DNA of 64,000 nucleotides from a bacterium (GTDB lineage Bacteria > Planctomycetota > Planctomycetia > Pirellulales > Pirellulaceae). The position numbers and the translations under genes were made by a program. Positions 43,050 to 52,336 of this stretch are shown piece by piece. Under the pieces are notes generated by a model. The model was not told the origin of the DNA and did no database searches. It saw nothing but the letters and a program-made list of their open reading frames with translations. The stretch spans positions 150,458 through 214,457 of the forward strand of contig JAUIGN010000007.1 in assembly GCA_030430075.1 (NCBI GenBank). Direction: 5' to 3'. The stretch's first letter is position 1; each line of letters starts with the position of its first letter.

Positions 43050-44495
43050 ATGATGGCACCATCCGACCGACCAACCTGGCCTCTTCGCGTCCAGATCATG
43101 CTCCCCATGATTCTGCTGGTGCTGGTCACTGTGGGCGGGCTCAGCGGTCTCCAGATCTACTGGTCTGCCTCTCGCCAGGTTGCGGCGATTGAGGGGCAGA
43201 TGCGGAGCGTCGCCAGAACGCTCGAACAGTCCAGCTTTCCGCTTACGGACCGCGTGCTGCAGCAGATGAAGGGTTTCGCGGGGGCCGAGTTTGTCCTGGT
43301 GGACCGTCGAGGCCACGTTCATGCGACGACGCGTACTGAGTGGCGGTCCGATGACCTGCCCGATCCGAGCTCGTCGGTTGCCGCCGAACGCCTTTTCCTT
43401 TCGGAGCCGATATCCATCGGCGGTGATCCGTATTACCACGCCATCTTTCGACTTCGCTCCCGCGCTCAGTCCGAGGCCGGCGAGGTGCTGCACATTTTTT
43501 ACTCGCAGGACCGGCTGGCGCGGGAGCGGCAGGCCGCCGCGGTACCGACCGTGGTGATCGGGATCCTGGCCCTGTTGTTGGTGGCTGCGGCTGCCAGTTG
43601 GATTGCGGCCCGCGTGACCCGGCCACTCAGCGGTCTCCGTGACCAGGTGGCAAGAATCGCCGAGGGGAAATTTGAACCGGTGGCGTTGCCGTCAACGCGG
43701 GACGAGATTCGCCAACTCTCCGTCGCGGTCAACGAAATGGCCCGGATGCTCGACACTTATGAAGCGACGATCCGCCGCACGGAGCAAGTCAGGACACTCG
43801 GGCAACTCGGCGGGGCGCTCGCGCACCAGCTCAGAAACTCGGCTACCGGCGCTCGGTTGGCGATCGATATCCATCATGCCGAGTGCCAGGCTGACGGGGC
43901 CGGCGAGAGTCTCGATGTTGCACGGCGGCAGCTGGTCTTGATGGAGAAGTACATTCGCAGGTTCCTGGCGCTGGGCGCTCGGCAATCGCGCCCGCCGCAG
44001 CACCTGAACATGGCCGCGTTGTTTGATGACCTGTTGCCGTTGGTCGCTCCTGCCGCCAAGCACGGGGGCGTGGAGTTTTTCGTGGACGTGGATCGGTCGG
44101 TTGCGATCTGTGGGGAACGTGACGCGCTGGAACATGTCATTCTCAACTTACTCTTGAACGCCGTCGAGGCGGCCGCGACCGCGGCCGTTGGACAACGACA
44201 CGTCGAGGTCCGGCTGCAGCCGGACGGGCCGCGTTTCGTTCTCACCGTTTCCGACAGTGGGGCCGGACCGCCGGCGGAAATTGCCGAGCGGATTTTCGAG
44301 TCGTTCGTTACCAGCAAGCCGGACGGCGTCGGGCTGGGGTTGGCGATTGCCCGACAAGTCATCGTGGATCACGGTGGGACCATTGATTGGGAGCGCCGGG
44401 AGGGCCGCACGGTCTTTCGCATCAACCTGCCGCGCGACGTGTCACCGGCAGCGACACCGGGTTTCGTCGCTGCGGGCACAGCCAACGAGGAGTAG
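43050..44495 (+). CDS. Sensor histidine kinase, NtrB-like
   Basis: 481 residues from the ATG at 43050; ATG at 43053 is equally possible. The first membrane segment (IMLPMILLVLVTVGGLSGLQI) leads to an outer sensor domain of about 150 residues, then a second segment (VVIGILALLLVAAAASWIAA) and a HAMP domain (RPLSGLRDQVARIAEGKFEP). The phosphorylated histidine is His259 in LAHQLRNSATGAR. The ATPase boxes are CGERDALEHVILNLLLNAVE (N box), VSDSGAGPP (G1) and KPDGVGLGLAI (G2). The response regulator gene follows by four bases. Confidence 0.92.
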   Translation: MMAPSDRPTWPLRVQIMLPMILLVLVTVGGLSGLQIYWSASRQVAAIEGQMRSVARTLEQSSFPLTDRVLQQMKGFAGAEFVLVDRRGHVHATTRTEWRSDDLPDPSSSVAAERLFLSEPISIGGDPYYHAIFRLRSRAQSEAGEVLHIFYSQDRLARERQAAAVPTVVIGILALLLVAAAASWIAARVTRPLSGLRDQVARIAEGKFEPVALPSTRDEIRQLSVAVNEMARMLDTYEATIRRTEQVRTLGQLGGALAHQLRNSATGARLAIDIHHAECQADGAGESLDVARRQLVLMEKYIRRFLALGARQSRPPQHLNMAALFDDLLPLVAPAAKHGGVEFFVDVDRSVAICGERDALEHVILNLLLNAVEAAATAAVGQRHVEVRLQPDGPRFVLTVSDSGAGPPAEIAERIFESFVTSKPDGVGLGLAIARQVIVDHGGTIDWERREGRTVFRINLPRDVSPAATPGFVAAGTANEE

Positions 44496-44499
44496 CAAC

Positions 44500-45903
44500 G
44501 TGCCGAAACTGCTGGTCGTGGATGACGAACAATCGATCTGCTGGGGGATTGGCCGCCTGGGCGAAGAGATGGGCTGTGACGTCGCAGTGGCGGCATCGGC
44601 CGAGCAGGCGTTCGGATTGGCGGCCCAGGATCAGCCGGACGTGATCGTGATCGATGTGCGGTTGCCCGGTGTCGATGGCTTGACCGCCATGGATCGCCTC
44701 CGGGAACTTGCCGGCCAGGTGCCGATTCTGGTCATGACGGCGTACGGCGACATGAGTACTGCGGTGCAGGCGGTCCGCAACGGCGCTTTCGAGTACATCG
44801 TCAAACCGTTTGAGCTGGCGGCGATGCGCCGTGCACTCGAGCGTGCGCTGGCGCCTGCCGCCCCCGCTCGGCAGCAGGCACCGGTGGAGCCGGTGGAAGG
44901 CTTTGTTGCCCAGGCGCCCATCATGCAGGAAGTCTTCAACCAACTGGCGTTGGCCGCGGACTCGGACGCCGGCGTCTTGCTGCAGGGGGAAAGCGGCACC
45001 GGCAAGGAGCTGGCCGCGCGCGCGATTCACAAGTTCAGTCGACGCAGCGAGACGCCGTTCGTCGTAGTGAACATGGCATCGCTGAGCGAGTCGCTTGTGG
45101 AGAGCGAGTTGTTCGGGCATGTGCGCGGTGCCTTCACCGGTGCCGACCAGGCTCGGGTCGGGCTGCTCCCGCAGGCGGATGGCGGGACCCTGTTTCTGGA
45201 TGAAGTCGCCGAGATTCCCTTGCCGGTCCAGGTCAAGGTGTTGCGGGCACTCGAACAGAAAGAAGTGCTGCCCGTGGGTGCAAGCGAACCTGTTCCGGCG
45301 GACTTTCGCCTGGTCTCTGCGTCGCACCAGAATCTGCACCACCTGGTGCAGACAGGCCGGTTTCGCCACGATCTCTTCTTCCGGATCGCGGCCTTTCAAA
45401 TCGATCTGCCGCCGCTCCGCGATCGGCGGGATGACATCGTGCCGCTGGCGGAGCATGCCTTGCGCGAGCTGGCCGACCCGGATCGGCCCCCGGCGCAGCT
45501 CGCCGCCGCAACCTGCCAGGCCCTGCGAGAGCGTGACTGGTATGGGAACGTCCGTGAGTTGCGAAACGCGATGGAGCATGCCCTGATCGTGTCGCGTGGC
45601 GGACTGATCGAGGTTACCCATCTTCCTCCAGCCGATCGCTTACCGCGTCCGGCGCCGGCCGATCTTCCGGCAGCGGTCGATCTTCAGATCACACGACTCC
45701 TGACGCAATGGACCGAGTCGCGGCTGGCAGACGAGCAGGCGGCCGGCAAACTGTACGAGGCGCTGCTGGCTATGGTGGAACCGGTCGTCTTCCGCCGCGT
45801 GATTCAAGAGCACGCTGGCCAGTTTGCCGCTTCCGCCCGGGTCCTCGGCCTGCACCGGACAACGCTGCGCAAGAAGCTTGAGCAGTATGGACTCGAACCC
45901 TAG
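44500..45903 (+). CDS. Sigma-54-dependent response regulator, NtrC-like
   Basis: 467 residues from the GTG at 44500, which has CGAGGAG upstream. The receiver domain has the acidic pair VVDDE (8-10), phosphorylated Asp52 in VIDVRLPG and the Lys in IVKPFELAAM. The AAA+ domain has Walker A GESGTGKE, the sigma-54 contact motif GAFTGAD and Walker B GTLFLDEVAEIP. A Fis-type helix-turn-helix closes the protein (VLGLHRTTLRKKLEQYGL). It pairs with the histidine kinase just upstream. Target promoters would be of the -24/-12 type; I did not find one nearby. Confidence 0.95.
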   Translation: MPKLLVVDDEQSICWGIGRLGEEMGCDVAVAASAEQAFGLAAQDQPDVIVIDVRLPGVDGLTAMDRLRELAGQVPILVMTAYGDMSTAVQAVRNGAFEYIVKPFELAAMRRALERALAPAAPARQQAPVEPVEGFVAQAPIMQEVFNQLALAADSDAGVLLQGESGTGKELAARAIHKFSRRSETPFVVVNMASLSESLVESELFGHVRGAFTGADQARVGLLPQADGGTLFLDEVAEIPLPVQVKVLRALEQKEVLPVGASEPVPADFRLVSASHQNLHHLVQTGRFRHDLFFRIAAFQIDLPPLRDRRDDIVPLAEHALRELADPDRPPAQLAAATCQALRERDWYGNVRELRNAMEHALIVSRGGLIEVTHLPPADRLPRPAPADLPAAVDLQITRLLTQWTESRLADEQAAGKLYEALLAMVEPVVFRRVIQEHAGQFAASARVLGLHRTTLRKKLEQYGLEP

Positions 45904-46016
45904 CGAGGCAGGGCCTCGGACCGATAGCGAGCTGACGCTCGCGGCATGTTCGTCCGCTCCCGTTGGTCGCTCAAACTGGACTCATTTGTAAAGCGAAACC
46001 TGATACAAGCCATCTA
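45904..46016 (+). repeat. 115-bp double-hairpin element, copy 4
   Basis: A single copy of the element found three times at 22999-23343. It starts CGAGGCAGGGCCTCG directly after the TAG stop of the response regulator gene, has the second hairpin GCGAGCTGACGCTCGC, and ends near GATACAAGCC. It differs from the earlier copies at about a dozen positions. Confidence 0.9.
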
Positions 46017-46168
46017 GCGCGGCTGATGAAGATTCGAGGTTGTCGACGACTTGATTGCCGGGTTGCGATTCGAGGGATGCTCGCCGGTTGCCGGGGCTGG
46101 TATACTGCCCGGACCGGATCCGCCCGGGGATGCTCGGAAGTTAACACAGCGAACACGTCTCAGTGCCA

Positions 46169-47008
46169 ATGTCGGAAGAAACGGAACGCCTTCAGCGGAT
46201 CGCCTTGCAGCGGCTGGAAACTCTGCAGCGGGCCGGCGTCCGATATCTGCCCAAAGCGGTCGTCAGCGAGCTGCCGGCACCAGAGACCAGGCAAGATGCG
46301 GCGGTCGAATCGGCCGCGGTGTCGCCAACCGTCAAGGAGACCCCGTTGCCTCGCCAAAAAGCATCCGCTCCGTCGTCGGCATCCACGCCTGCCCCCAGCA
46401 AGCCCCCGGCAGGTCAATCGCGACGCGCGTTGCACGATCAGGAATTGGCGGTGATCCAACAGGAGGTTGTTGGTTGCGAGCTTTGTCCGGAGCTTGTCGC
46501 GCATCGTACCCAAACGGTTTTCGGTGTGGGGAATCCGGAAGCACGCCTCTGCTTCTTTGGCGAGGCGCCGGGTGCGGACGAGGATCGCGCAGGCGAGCCG
46601 TTCGTGGGTCGCGCCGGTAAGCTGCTGAACGACATCATTTCCAAGGGCATGGGCATGACCCGCGAAGAGGTGTATATCCTCAACGTGCTCAAGTGCCGCC
46701 CGCCCGGGAATCGAAATCCGGCCAAGGACGAGGTGGCCAACTGCCGGCGGTTTTTCGAGCGGCAGTTGGAGGCGATCCAACCAGAGTTTATCTGCTGTCT
46801 GGGCACGATCGCCGCCCAGTCGCTGCTGGAGACCACCACCCCGGTCGGCAGATTGCGAGGCCAGTTGCACACGTATCGAGGGATTCAGGTCGTGGTCACG
46901 TATCACCCCGCCTACCTCCTGCGCAATCCTTCCGCCAAAACGGAGACCTGGAAAGACATCAAGATCTTGTTGGAAGCGATGGGGCGGCCGATCCCCAAGC
47001 GGTCGTGA
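46169..47008 (+). CDS. Family 4 uracil-DNA glycosylase
   Basis: 279 residues from the ATG at 46169. The first 90 residues are a charged, Pro/Ala-rich extension. The glycosylase domain follows with four cluster cysteines at 103, 106, 176 and 192 ([21 protein letters not shown]), marking the [4Fe-4S] type. Motif I is [20 protein letters not shown] and motif III is [10 protein letters not shown]. It removes uracil from DNA in base-excision repair. The gene begins about 150 bases after a 115-bp repeat and is alone. Confidence 0.92.
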   Translation: MSEETERLQRIALQRLETLQRAGVRYLPKAVVSELPAPETRQDAAVESAAVSPTVKETPLPRQKASAPSSASTPAPSKPPAGQSRRALHDQELAVIQQEVVGCELCPELVAHRTQTVFGVGNPEARLCFFGEAPGADEDRAGEPFVGRAGKLLNDIISKGMGMTREEVYILNVLKCRPPGNRNPAKDEVANCRRFFERQLEAIQPEFICCLGTIAAQSLLETTTPVGRLRGQLHTYRGIQVVVTYHPAYLLRNPSAKTETWKDIKILLEAMGRPIPKRS

Positions 47009-47386
47009 AACCTCATTCGGCACCGGCGTTGTGAAGCCGTGTGTTGAGATTCCGCCAGGATGCGTGAACAGCCGCACGGGTGGCGCACCGGCCGGGCCAT
47101 CGTGAGTTGTTGCGATGCACCCCATCGTCTCCGCCGTATCGCCTGGCAGCACCAGCGCCGGACATAGTCCACGTGATCCAGCACGGTGGGCCGTTGTATC
47201 ATCTCTCCCCAGGTGCGATCGGCGCCGCCAAGCTCGCCTGTGGCGTGATTTGTAATTCGCTCGGCCACCGGCTTTAATGAGATGCGATCGCCACCAGGTT
47301 GGCTCGACTGCTTCCCCGATGTTTCCGGCCGGATACGGATTGCCCACTTCCCTCCCTGACTGAACCCTGCCAGCACGAGGTCTCCC
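47009..47386. other. Intergenic region with no recognised gene
   Basis: 378 bases between the glycosylase and lactonase genes. I see no repeat, promoter or gene that I can support. Confidence 0.4.
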
Positions 47387-48574
47387 ATGCGCCGCATTCA
47401 GCAGTTCCGAATTCAGGTCACCCTCGTTTGTTTGTTCGCCGGCTGGCTTGTTGGGGGCCATTGTTGCTGGACGCCACGCGCCGAAGCCAAGCCGCCGGCG
47501 GAGATGATGGTGTATGTGGGAACCTACACGCGGGGGACAAAGAGCGAGGGGATCTATCGTTGTAAATTGAATCTGGCCACCGGCGCGTTGCAGAGCCTGG
47601 GGGTGGCAGCGCGGGTCGACAATCCGTCCTTTCTGGCGCTTCATCCTTCGGGGCGATTTCTGTACTGCGTCAACGAGGTCGGCGATTTCGAGGGCACGCC
47701 GGCCGGCGCGGTGAGCGCTTTTGCCATTTCGGCGACGGACGGCAGCCTGCGACTGCTCAACCAACAATCTTCCGGCGGCGCGGCGCCCTGTCACATCGTG
47801 GTCGATCGGTCGGGGCGCCACCTGTTGGTCGCTAACTACACCGGTGGCAGTGTTGCCAGTCTGCCGATTGGCAGCGACGGCCAACTTGGCAAGATCACCA
47901 CCCTGGTCCAGCATGAGGGCAGCAGCATCACACCGCGGCAAAAAGGGCCCCATGCCCACTCGATCAACCTGGACGCTGCCAACAAATTTGCCGTGGCCGC
48001 CGACCTGGGGCTGGACCGCCTGCTGGTCTATCGGTTTGATGCCGAGCGAGGTACGTTAACGGCCAATGCGACGCCCGGGATTGCGGTCGCGCCCGGCTCC
48101 GGCCCGCGGCATTTTGCCTTCCATCCGAACGGCCGATTCGGTTATGTCATCAACGAGCTGGCGTTGACCGTGACGGCGTTGGCCTACAATCCCCAGCGGG
48201 GCGTGTTTTCCGAATTGCAGACGATCTCCACGGTCCCCGATGATGCCGATCGCAAGGGGTTGAGTACGGCGGAGATTCGTGTCCATCCAAGCGGTAGATT
48301 CCTGTATGGGTCGAATCGGGGTCATGATAGTCTCGCCGTCTATCGCATCGACGCCGATTCGGGCCGTCTCGCCTTGGTGGAGATCGAGCCGACCGGCGGG
48401 CGGACCCCACGGAACTTCTTCATCGATCCGACCGGCACATTTCTGCTGGCCGAGAACCAGGCTTCGGGGACCATCGTGGTGTTCCGGATCGACCAGGAAC
48501 GGGGCAACCTCGCACCCACGGGACACACGATCGACATCCCGGCACCGGTCTGCATCCGTATGCTGGCTCGGTAG
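47387..48574 (+). CDS. Secreted lactonase-family seven-bladed propeller protein
   Basis: 395 residues with a signal peptide (LVCLFAGWLVGGHCCW). The 6-phosphogluconolactonase (Pgl/YbhE-like) propeller family is shown by YVGTYTRGTKSEGIYRCKLN, FLALHPSGRFLYCVNEVGDF, CHIVVDRSGRHLLVANYTGG, GPHAHSINLDAANKFAVAAD, GSGPRHFAFHPNGRFGYVIN and TPRNFFIDPTGTFLLAENQA. Cytoplasmic members hydrolyse 6-phosphogluconolactone; exported relatives in planctomycetes are common and probably act on other lactones or none. The gene is monocistronic. Confidence 0.88.
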   Translation: MRRIQQFRIQVTLVCLFAGWLVGGHCCWTPRAEAKPPAEMMVYVGTYTRGTKSEGIYRCKLNLATGALQSLGVAARVDNPSFLALHPSGRFLYCVNEVGDFEGTPAGAVSAFAISATDGSLRLLNQQSSGGAAPCHIVVDRSGRHLLVANYTGGSVASLPIGSDGQLGKITTLVQHEGSSITPRQKGPHAHSINLDAANKFAVAADLGLDRLLVYRFDAERGTLTANATPGIAVAPGSGPRHFAFHPNGRFGYVINELALTVTALAYNPQRGVFSELQTISTVPDDADRKGLSTAEIRVHPSGRFLYGSNRGHDSLAVYRIDADSGRLALVEIEPTGGRTPRNFFIDPTGTFLLAENQASGTIVVFRIDQERGNLAPTGHTIDIPAPVCIRMLAR

Positions 48575-48737
48575 AGCCCGTTCGAGCAATCACGGCAACC
48601 AGGGCCGCCCTCCGTTCGGCCAAAGGCATCGCTGCGACGCCGGTTGGCAACAAGAACGGCGACACGCATTCAGCCAGCGATCCTGACTGCGACCTCGGCC
48701 GGAAGCCGTCGATGGGCGGGACGCCGGACGCTGCTTC

Positions 48738-48771
48738 GGTTCAGTTTGGCCCGGTTCAGTTTGGCCCGGTG
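48738..48771 (+). repeat. 16-bp direct repeat upstream of the SDR gene
   Basis: GTTCAGTTTGGCCCGG occurs twice in direct succession about 60 bases before the SDR start. It could be a pair of regulator sites or a chance duplication. Little else is visible in the 254-base gap. Confidence 0.5.
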
Positions 48772-48828
48772 CCTGATAAGATAACGGGCCGGGTAGAACT
48801 TACTATTGAGATGTGAGACAGGTCGACG

Positions 48829-49584
48829 ATGAGTTTTCAGCTTGACGGTCACGTGGCGCTGGTTACCGGCAGCAGCCGAGGATTGGGTAAGGACATCGCG
48901 CTGGCGCTGGGCCGGGCGGGCGCGAAAGTGGCATTCAACTACTTGCATAACGAAGAGGTCGCCGCGCGGACGTTTGCCGAGTTCACGGCGGCCGGCGGCC
49001 AGGGGCTGCTGGTTCGCGGGGATGCTGCCAGCGAAGGTGACGTGCAGCGGATGGTCGACGAGGTGTCAACGACCCTGGGAGCGGTCGATATCCTGGTCCC
49101 GAATGCGACCCCCGATCAGCCCCAGAAACCGATCGAGGAGTATGGCTGGCAGGATTGCCAGGCGATGATCGACTTCTTCATCAAGAGTCCGTTTCTGTTG
49201 ACCAAGGCCTGCCTGGCACCGATGAAGGCGGCCCGCTGGGGGCGGATCATCAACATTACCAGCGAAGTCTACCACCGCTCGCACGGCGACTTTGTCGCGT
49301 ATGTTTCCGCCAAGGGCGGCCAAATCGGATTGACTCGCAGCCTGGCGACCGAGCTGGCGCCGCACGGTATCACGGTCAACTCGGTGGCCCCCGGATGGAT
49401 CCCTACGGAACGTCACGCCCACGATCCGCAAGAGGCGAAGGACGCGTACCTGGCGATGATCCCGGCGGGACGATGGGGCACGCCGCGCGATGTCGGCGAT
49501 GCCGTCCTGTACTTTGCCAGCGAAGAAGCGTCATTCGTGACCGGTCAGACGCTTTGCGTAAACGGTGGCATGACGCCGTGGTAA
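48829..49584 (+). CDS. Short-chain dehydrogenase/reductase (FabG-like)
   Basis: 251 residues. The cofactor loop is GSSRGLGK (15-21 region), the Asn-Ala pair NAT is at about 92, and the catalytic Ser145, Tyr158 and Lys162 are in NITSEVYHR and AYVSAKGG. The end has VAPGWIPTERHAHDPQEAKD and FVTGQTLCVNGGM, normal for the family. It is a cytoplasmic NAD(P)-dependent oxidoreductase of unknown substrate. A 115-bp repeat separates it from the sugar transporter operon, whose sugar it might act on. Confidence 0.9.
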   Translation: MSFQLDGHVALVTGSSRGLGKDIALALGRAGAKVAFNYLHNEEVAARTFAEFTAAGGQGLLVRGDAASEGDVQRMVDEVSTTLGAVDILVPNATPDQPQKPIEEYGWQDCQAMIDFFIKSPFLLTKACLAPMKAARWGRIINITSEVYHRSHGDFVAYVSAKGGQIGLTRSLATELAPHGITVNSVAPGWIPTERHAHDPQEAKDAYLAMIPAGRWGTPRDVGDAVLYFASEEASFVTGQTLCVNGGMTPW

Positions 49585-49609
49585 CGGCAGCCAGTCAAAC
49601 AAGAACAAG

Positions 49610-49722
49610 GGAGGCAGGGCCTCGGACCAATAGCGAGCTGGCGCTCGCGGCATGTTCGTCCGCTCCCGTTGGTCGCTCAAACTTGACTCATTTGTAAGGC
49701 TAAACCTGATCCAAGCCATCGA
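49610..49722 (+). repeat. 115-bp double-hairpin element, copy 5
   Basis: A copy of the element at 22999, with GAGGCAGGGCCTC and GCGAGCTGGCGCTCGC hairpins (loop TGGC instead of TGAC) and an end near GATCCAAGCC. It lies between the SDR gene (26 bases after its stop) and the sugar-binding protein gene, whose ribosome site follows directly. Confidence 0.88.
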
Positions 49723-49736
49723 GGGAGGCAACCAGG

Positions 49737-50786
49737 ATGCACCGTTCGACGATCAAGTACTTGAGCTGGGTTGTGGCACTCGTCGCCGGCGGCGTCGCGC
49801 TGCCCGGTTGTGGCGGGGGCAACGGCGCGGATGTTTCGATTTCGTCGACCGATGGCGCGTCGTCCACGGGGGCGGCTGCCGAAGGGGACGGCGCGGCGGC
49901 CACGATCGAGAAGCGGGGGACCATTGGGTACTCGGCCATGGACATGGGGAATCCGTTCTTTCAGATCATCGCGGATCACCTCAAACGCGACGCGGCCGCG
50001 GCCGGGTTCGACCTGATCGTCGAAGACGCCGGGAGCGACGTGAAAGCGCAGGCCGAGCACCTGGATGGGTTCATCGACAAGCAAGTCGCGGCCATCGTCC
50101 TGAATCCGTGCGATCGCCTGTCCGCCGGGCCAAGCATCAAACGGGCTAACGAAGAGGGGATCCCCGTCTTCACCTGCGATACGCAGTGCGTGGCGGAGGG
50201 GATTGAGATCGCGGGGCACGTGGGGACGGATAACGAGGGGGGAGGAAGGCTGGCCGGTGAGGCGATGATCGAAGCGTTGGGCGCGCGGGGCGGCAAGGTC
50301 TTTATTGTCGACTTCCCCTCGACCAACTCGTGTGTCTTGCGGGTGAAAGGATTTCGCGCCGTGATCGACGCGTACAATCAAGACCGCACCGAAGGGAAGA
50401 TCGAGATCGTGGGACAGCAGGACGGGGGTGGCGAGCCAAATCTGGGTTTCAGCGTGACGTCGGCCGCGATCCAGGCAAACCCGGACCTGGCGGGCCTGTT
50501 CGCAATCAACGATCCGTCGGGGCTCGGCGCATACACCGCCTTGGAACAAGCCGGGAAGGCCGACCAGGTGACCGTCGTGGCATTCGACGGCCATAAGGAA
50601 GGCAAGCAGGCGATCAAGGAGGGCAAGTTCTTCGCGGATCCGATCCAGTTTCCAGACAGGATGGGAGTTCTGACGATTGAGAACATTCTCAAGTATCTCA
50701 AGGGGGAAGAGTTTGAGCGGGTTACCCTGTTGCCGACCGCCTTGTACCGTAAGGCGGATGCGGAGAAGGACCCCGAGCTGGAATAG
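49737..50786 (+). CDS. Sugar ABC transporter substrate-binding lipoprotein (RbsB-like)
   Basis: 349 residues with GGGAGG upstream. The lipoprotein signal is ALVAGGVALPGC (Cys24), then a Gly/Ser linker, then the periplasmic-binding fold of the ribose/allose/xylose class: GTIGYSAMDMGNPFFQIIAD, AEHLDGFIDKQVAAIVLNPC, GIPVFTCDTQCV and NPDLAGLFAINDPSGLGAYT. It binds the sugar outside the membrane for the ATPase and permease encoded next. The exact sugar is unknown. Confidence 0.93.
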   Translation: MHRSTIKYLSWVVALVAGGVALPGCGGGNGADVSISSTDGASSTGAAAEGDGAAATIEKRGTIGYSAMDMGNPFFQIIADHLKRDAAAAGFDLIVEDAGSDVKAQAEHLDGFIDKQVAAIVLNPCDRLSAGPSIKRANEEGIPVFTCDTQCVAEGIEIAGHVGTDNEGGGRLAGEAMIEALGARGGKVFIVDFPSTNSCVLRVKGFRAVIDAYNQDRTEGKIEIVGQQDGGGEPNLGFSVTSAAIQANPDLAGLFAINDPSGLGAYTALEQAGKADQVTVVAFDGHKEGKQAIKEGKFFADPIQFPDRMGVLTIENILKYLKGEEFERVTLLPTALYRKADAEKDPELE

Positions 50787-50788
50787 CG

Positions 50789-52336
50789 ATGGATGCGGGT
50801 GACTCGATTTCTCAAGCTGGTGGGACGGAGGAAGTCCCCGCATGCCTCTTGCGGATGACCGGCGTCAGCAAGTCGTTTCCCGGCGTGCAGGCCCTGCAAG
50901 GGATTGACCTGGAACTGCGTCACGGGGAAGTGCTGGCGCTGCTCGGTGAAAACGGGGCGGGCAAGAGTACCCTGATCAAGATCTTGGGCGGGGCTCAAAC
51001 GCCGGATGCGGGCGAGATTGTCGTCGCGGGCCGTCGCCGCACCATTGCTCATCCGTTGGACGCGCAGCGGGCCGGGATCGCGATCATCTACCAGGAGTTC
51101 AATCTCGTCCCCGACTTGTCAGCCCGTGAGAACCTTTTCCTGGGACAAGAGGGCCGCGGCTTGCAGTGGCTCTCCGTTCGCGAGGAACGCGCGCAGGCCC
51201 GCGCGCTGTTCGACCGGATTGGCGTGCCGATCGACGTTGAAGCCCGCTGTCGCGACCTGACCATTGCCCAACAGCAGGTTGTGGAGATCGCCAAAGCGCT
51301 CCTCACCAATGCGCAGTTGATCGTCATGGATGAGCCGAGCGCGACACTCACACTGCAGGAAGTTGATTGCCTGTTCACGATCATTCGGGAACTCAAGGCG
51401 GAGGGAATCGGTGTCATCTACATCAGCCATCGGCTCGATGAAATCTTTGAAGTCGCTGATCGAGTGATGGTGATGCGCGACGGCCAGCACATCGACACGC
51501 GTCCAATTGCGGCGTCGACGCGTGAGAAAATGATCGAGCTGATGGTGGGGCGCACGCTGGAAAACGAGTTTCCCAAGCAGCGAGCGGAGATTGGTGAGCC
51601 GCGTTTGAAGGTCCGTGGGTTGTCCCGCGGGACCGCCGTCCGGGATGTCAGCTTTGCTGTCCGGCGCGGAGAGATTGTCGGGCTGACCGGGCTGGTCGGT
51701 GCGGGAAGGACGGAAACGGCGCGACTGATCTTCGGCGCGGACCGGTTGGAAAAGGGTTCGATCGAGCTTGACGGCGCGACGCTCCGCCTGCGCCGGCCGC
51801 GTGACGCGATCGCGGCGGGCATCTGCCTGCTGACCGAAGACCGCAAAGCACAAGGGCTGGTTCTGGGGCAGTCGGTGCAAGAAAACTTCGGCCTGCCGAA
51901 CCTGGGGAGGTTCTCCCGCCTGGGGTTCCTCAACCAACGCGCCGAAGCACGCTCGCTGGCCGGCTATATTAAGAGCCTTCAGATTCGCGCCACCGGGGGC
52001 GAGCAGGACGTCGGGACGCTCTCCGGCGGGAACCAGCAGAAGGTCGTGTTGGCGAAATGGCTGGAGCGGGATGCCGAGGTCATTATCTTCGACGAGCCGA
52101 CACGGGGGATCGACGTTGGTGCCAAGTTCGAGATCTACCTGTTGATGAACCGTTTGGCCGCCGCCGGCAAGGCGATTCTGATGATCAGTTCCGAACTTCC
52201 CGAAGTGATTGGCATGAGTGACCGGATCCTGGTGATGCATGAAGGACGCCTCAAGGGCGAAATCATCGACGTCGCTGGGACCAGCCAGGAGAAGATCATG
52301 CAGATGGCAGTCGGTCACGGTAGGGCGAGTGAATGA
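50789..52336 (+). CDS. Sugar ABC transporter ATP-binding protein (RbsA-like, two domains)
   Basis: 515 residues, starting two bases after the binding-protein gene. Both nucleotide-binding domains are present. The first has GENGAGKSTLIKIL and DEPSATLTLQEVDCL; its signature (LTIAQQQVVEIAKALL) is of the RbsA type. The second has GLVGAGRTETARLIF, LSGGNQQKVVLAKWLERD and FDEPTRGIDVGAK. It powers import of the sugar by the RbsC-like permease, whose start overlaps its stop (ATGA). Confidence 0.95.
   Translation: MDAGDSISQAGGTEEVPACLLRMTGVSKSFPGVQALQGIDLELRHGEVLALLGENGAGKSTLIKILGGAQTPDAGEIVVAGRRRTIAHPLDAQRAGIAIIYQEFNLVPDLSARENLFLGQEGRGLQWLSVREERAQARALFDRIGVPIDVEARCRDLTIAQQQVVEIAKALLTNAQLIVMDEPSATLTLQEVDCLFTIIRELKAEGIGVIYISHRLDEIFEVADRVMVMRDGQHIDTRPIAASTREKMIELMVGRTLENEFPKQRAEIGEPRLKVRGLSRGTAVRDVSFAVRRGEIVGLTGLVGAGRTETARLIFGADRLEKGSIELDGATLRLRRPRDAIAAGICLLTEDRKAQGLVLGQSVQENFGLPNLGRFSRLGFLNQRAEARSLAGYIKSLQIRATGGEQDVGTLSGGNQQKVVLAKWLERDAEVIIFDEPTRGIDVGAKFEIYLLMNRLAAAGKAILMISSELPEVIGMSDRILVMHEGRLKGEIIDVAGTSQEKIMQMAVGHGRASE

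Noticed and set aside
44422..45621. Reverse-strand frame of 399 codons inside the response regulator gene
   Set aside because: Opposite a sigma-54 regulator with all motifs intact; the composition is that of a shadow.
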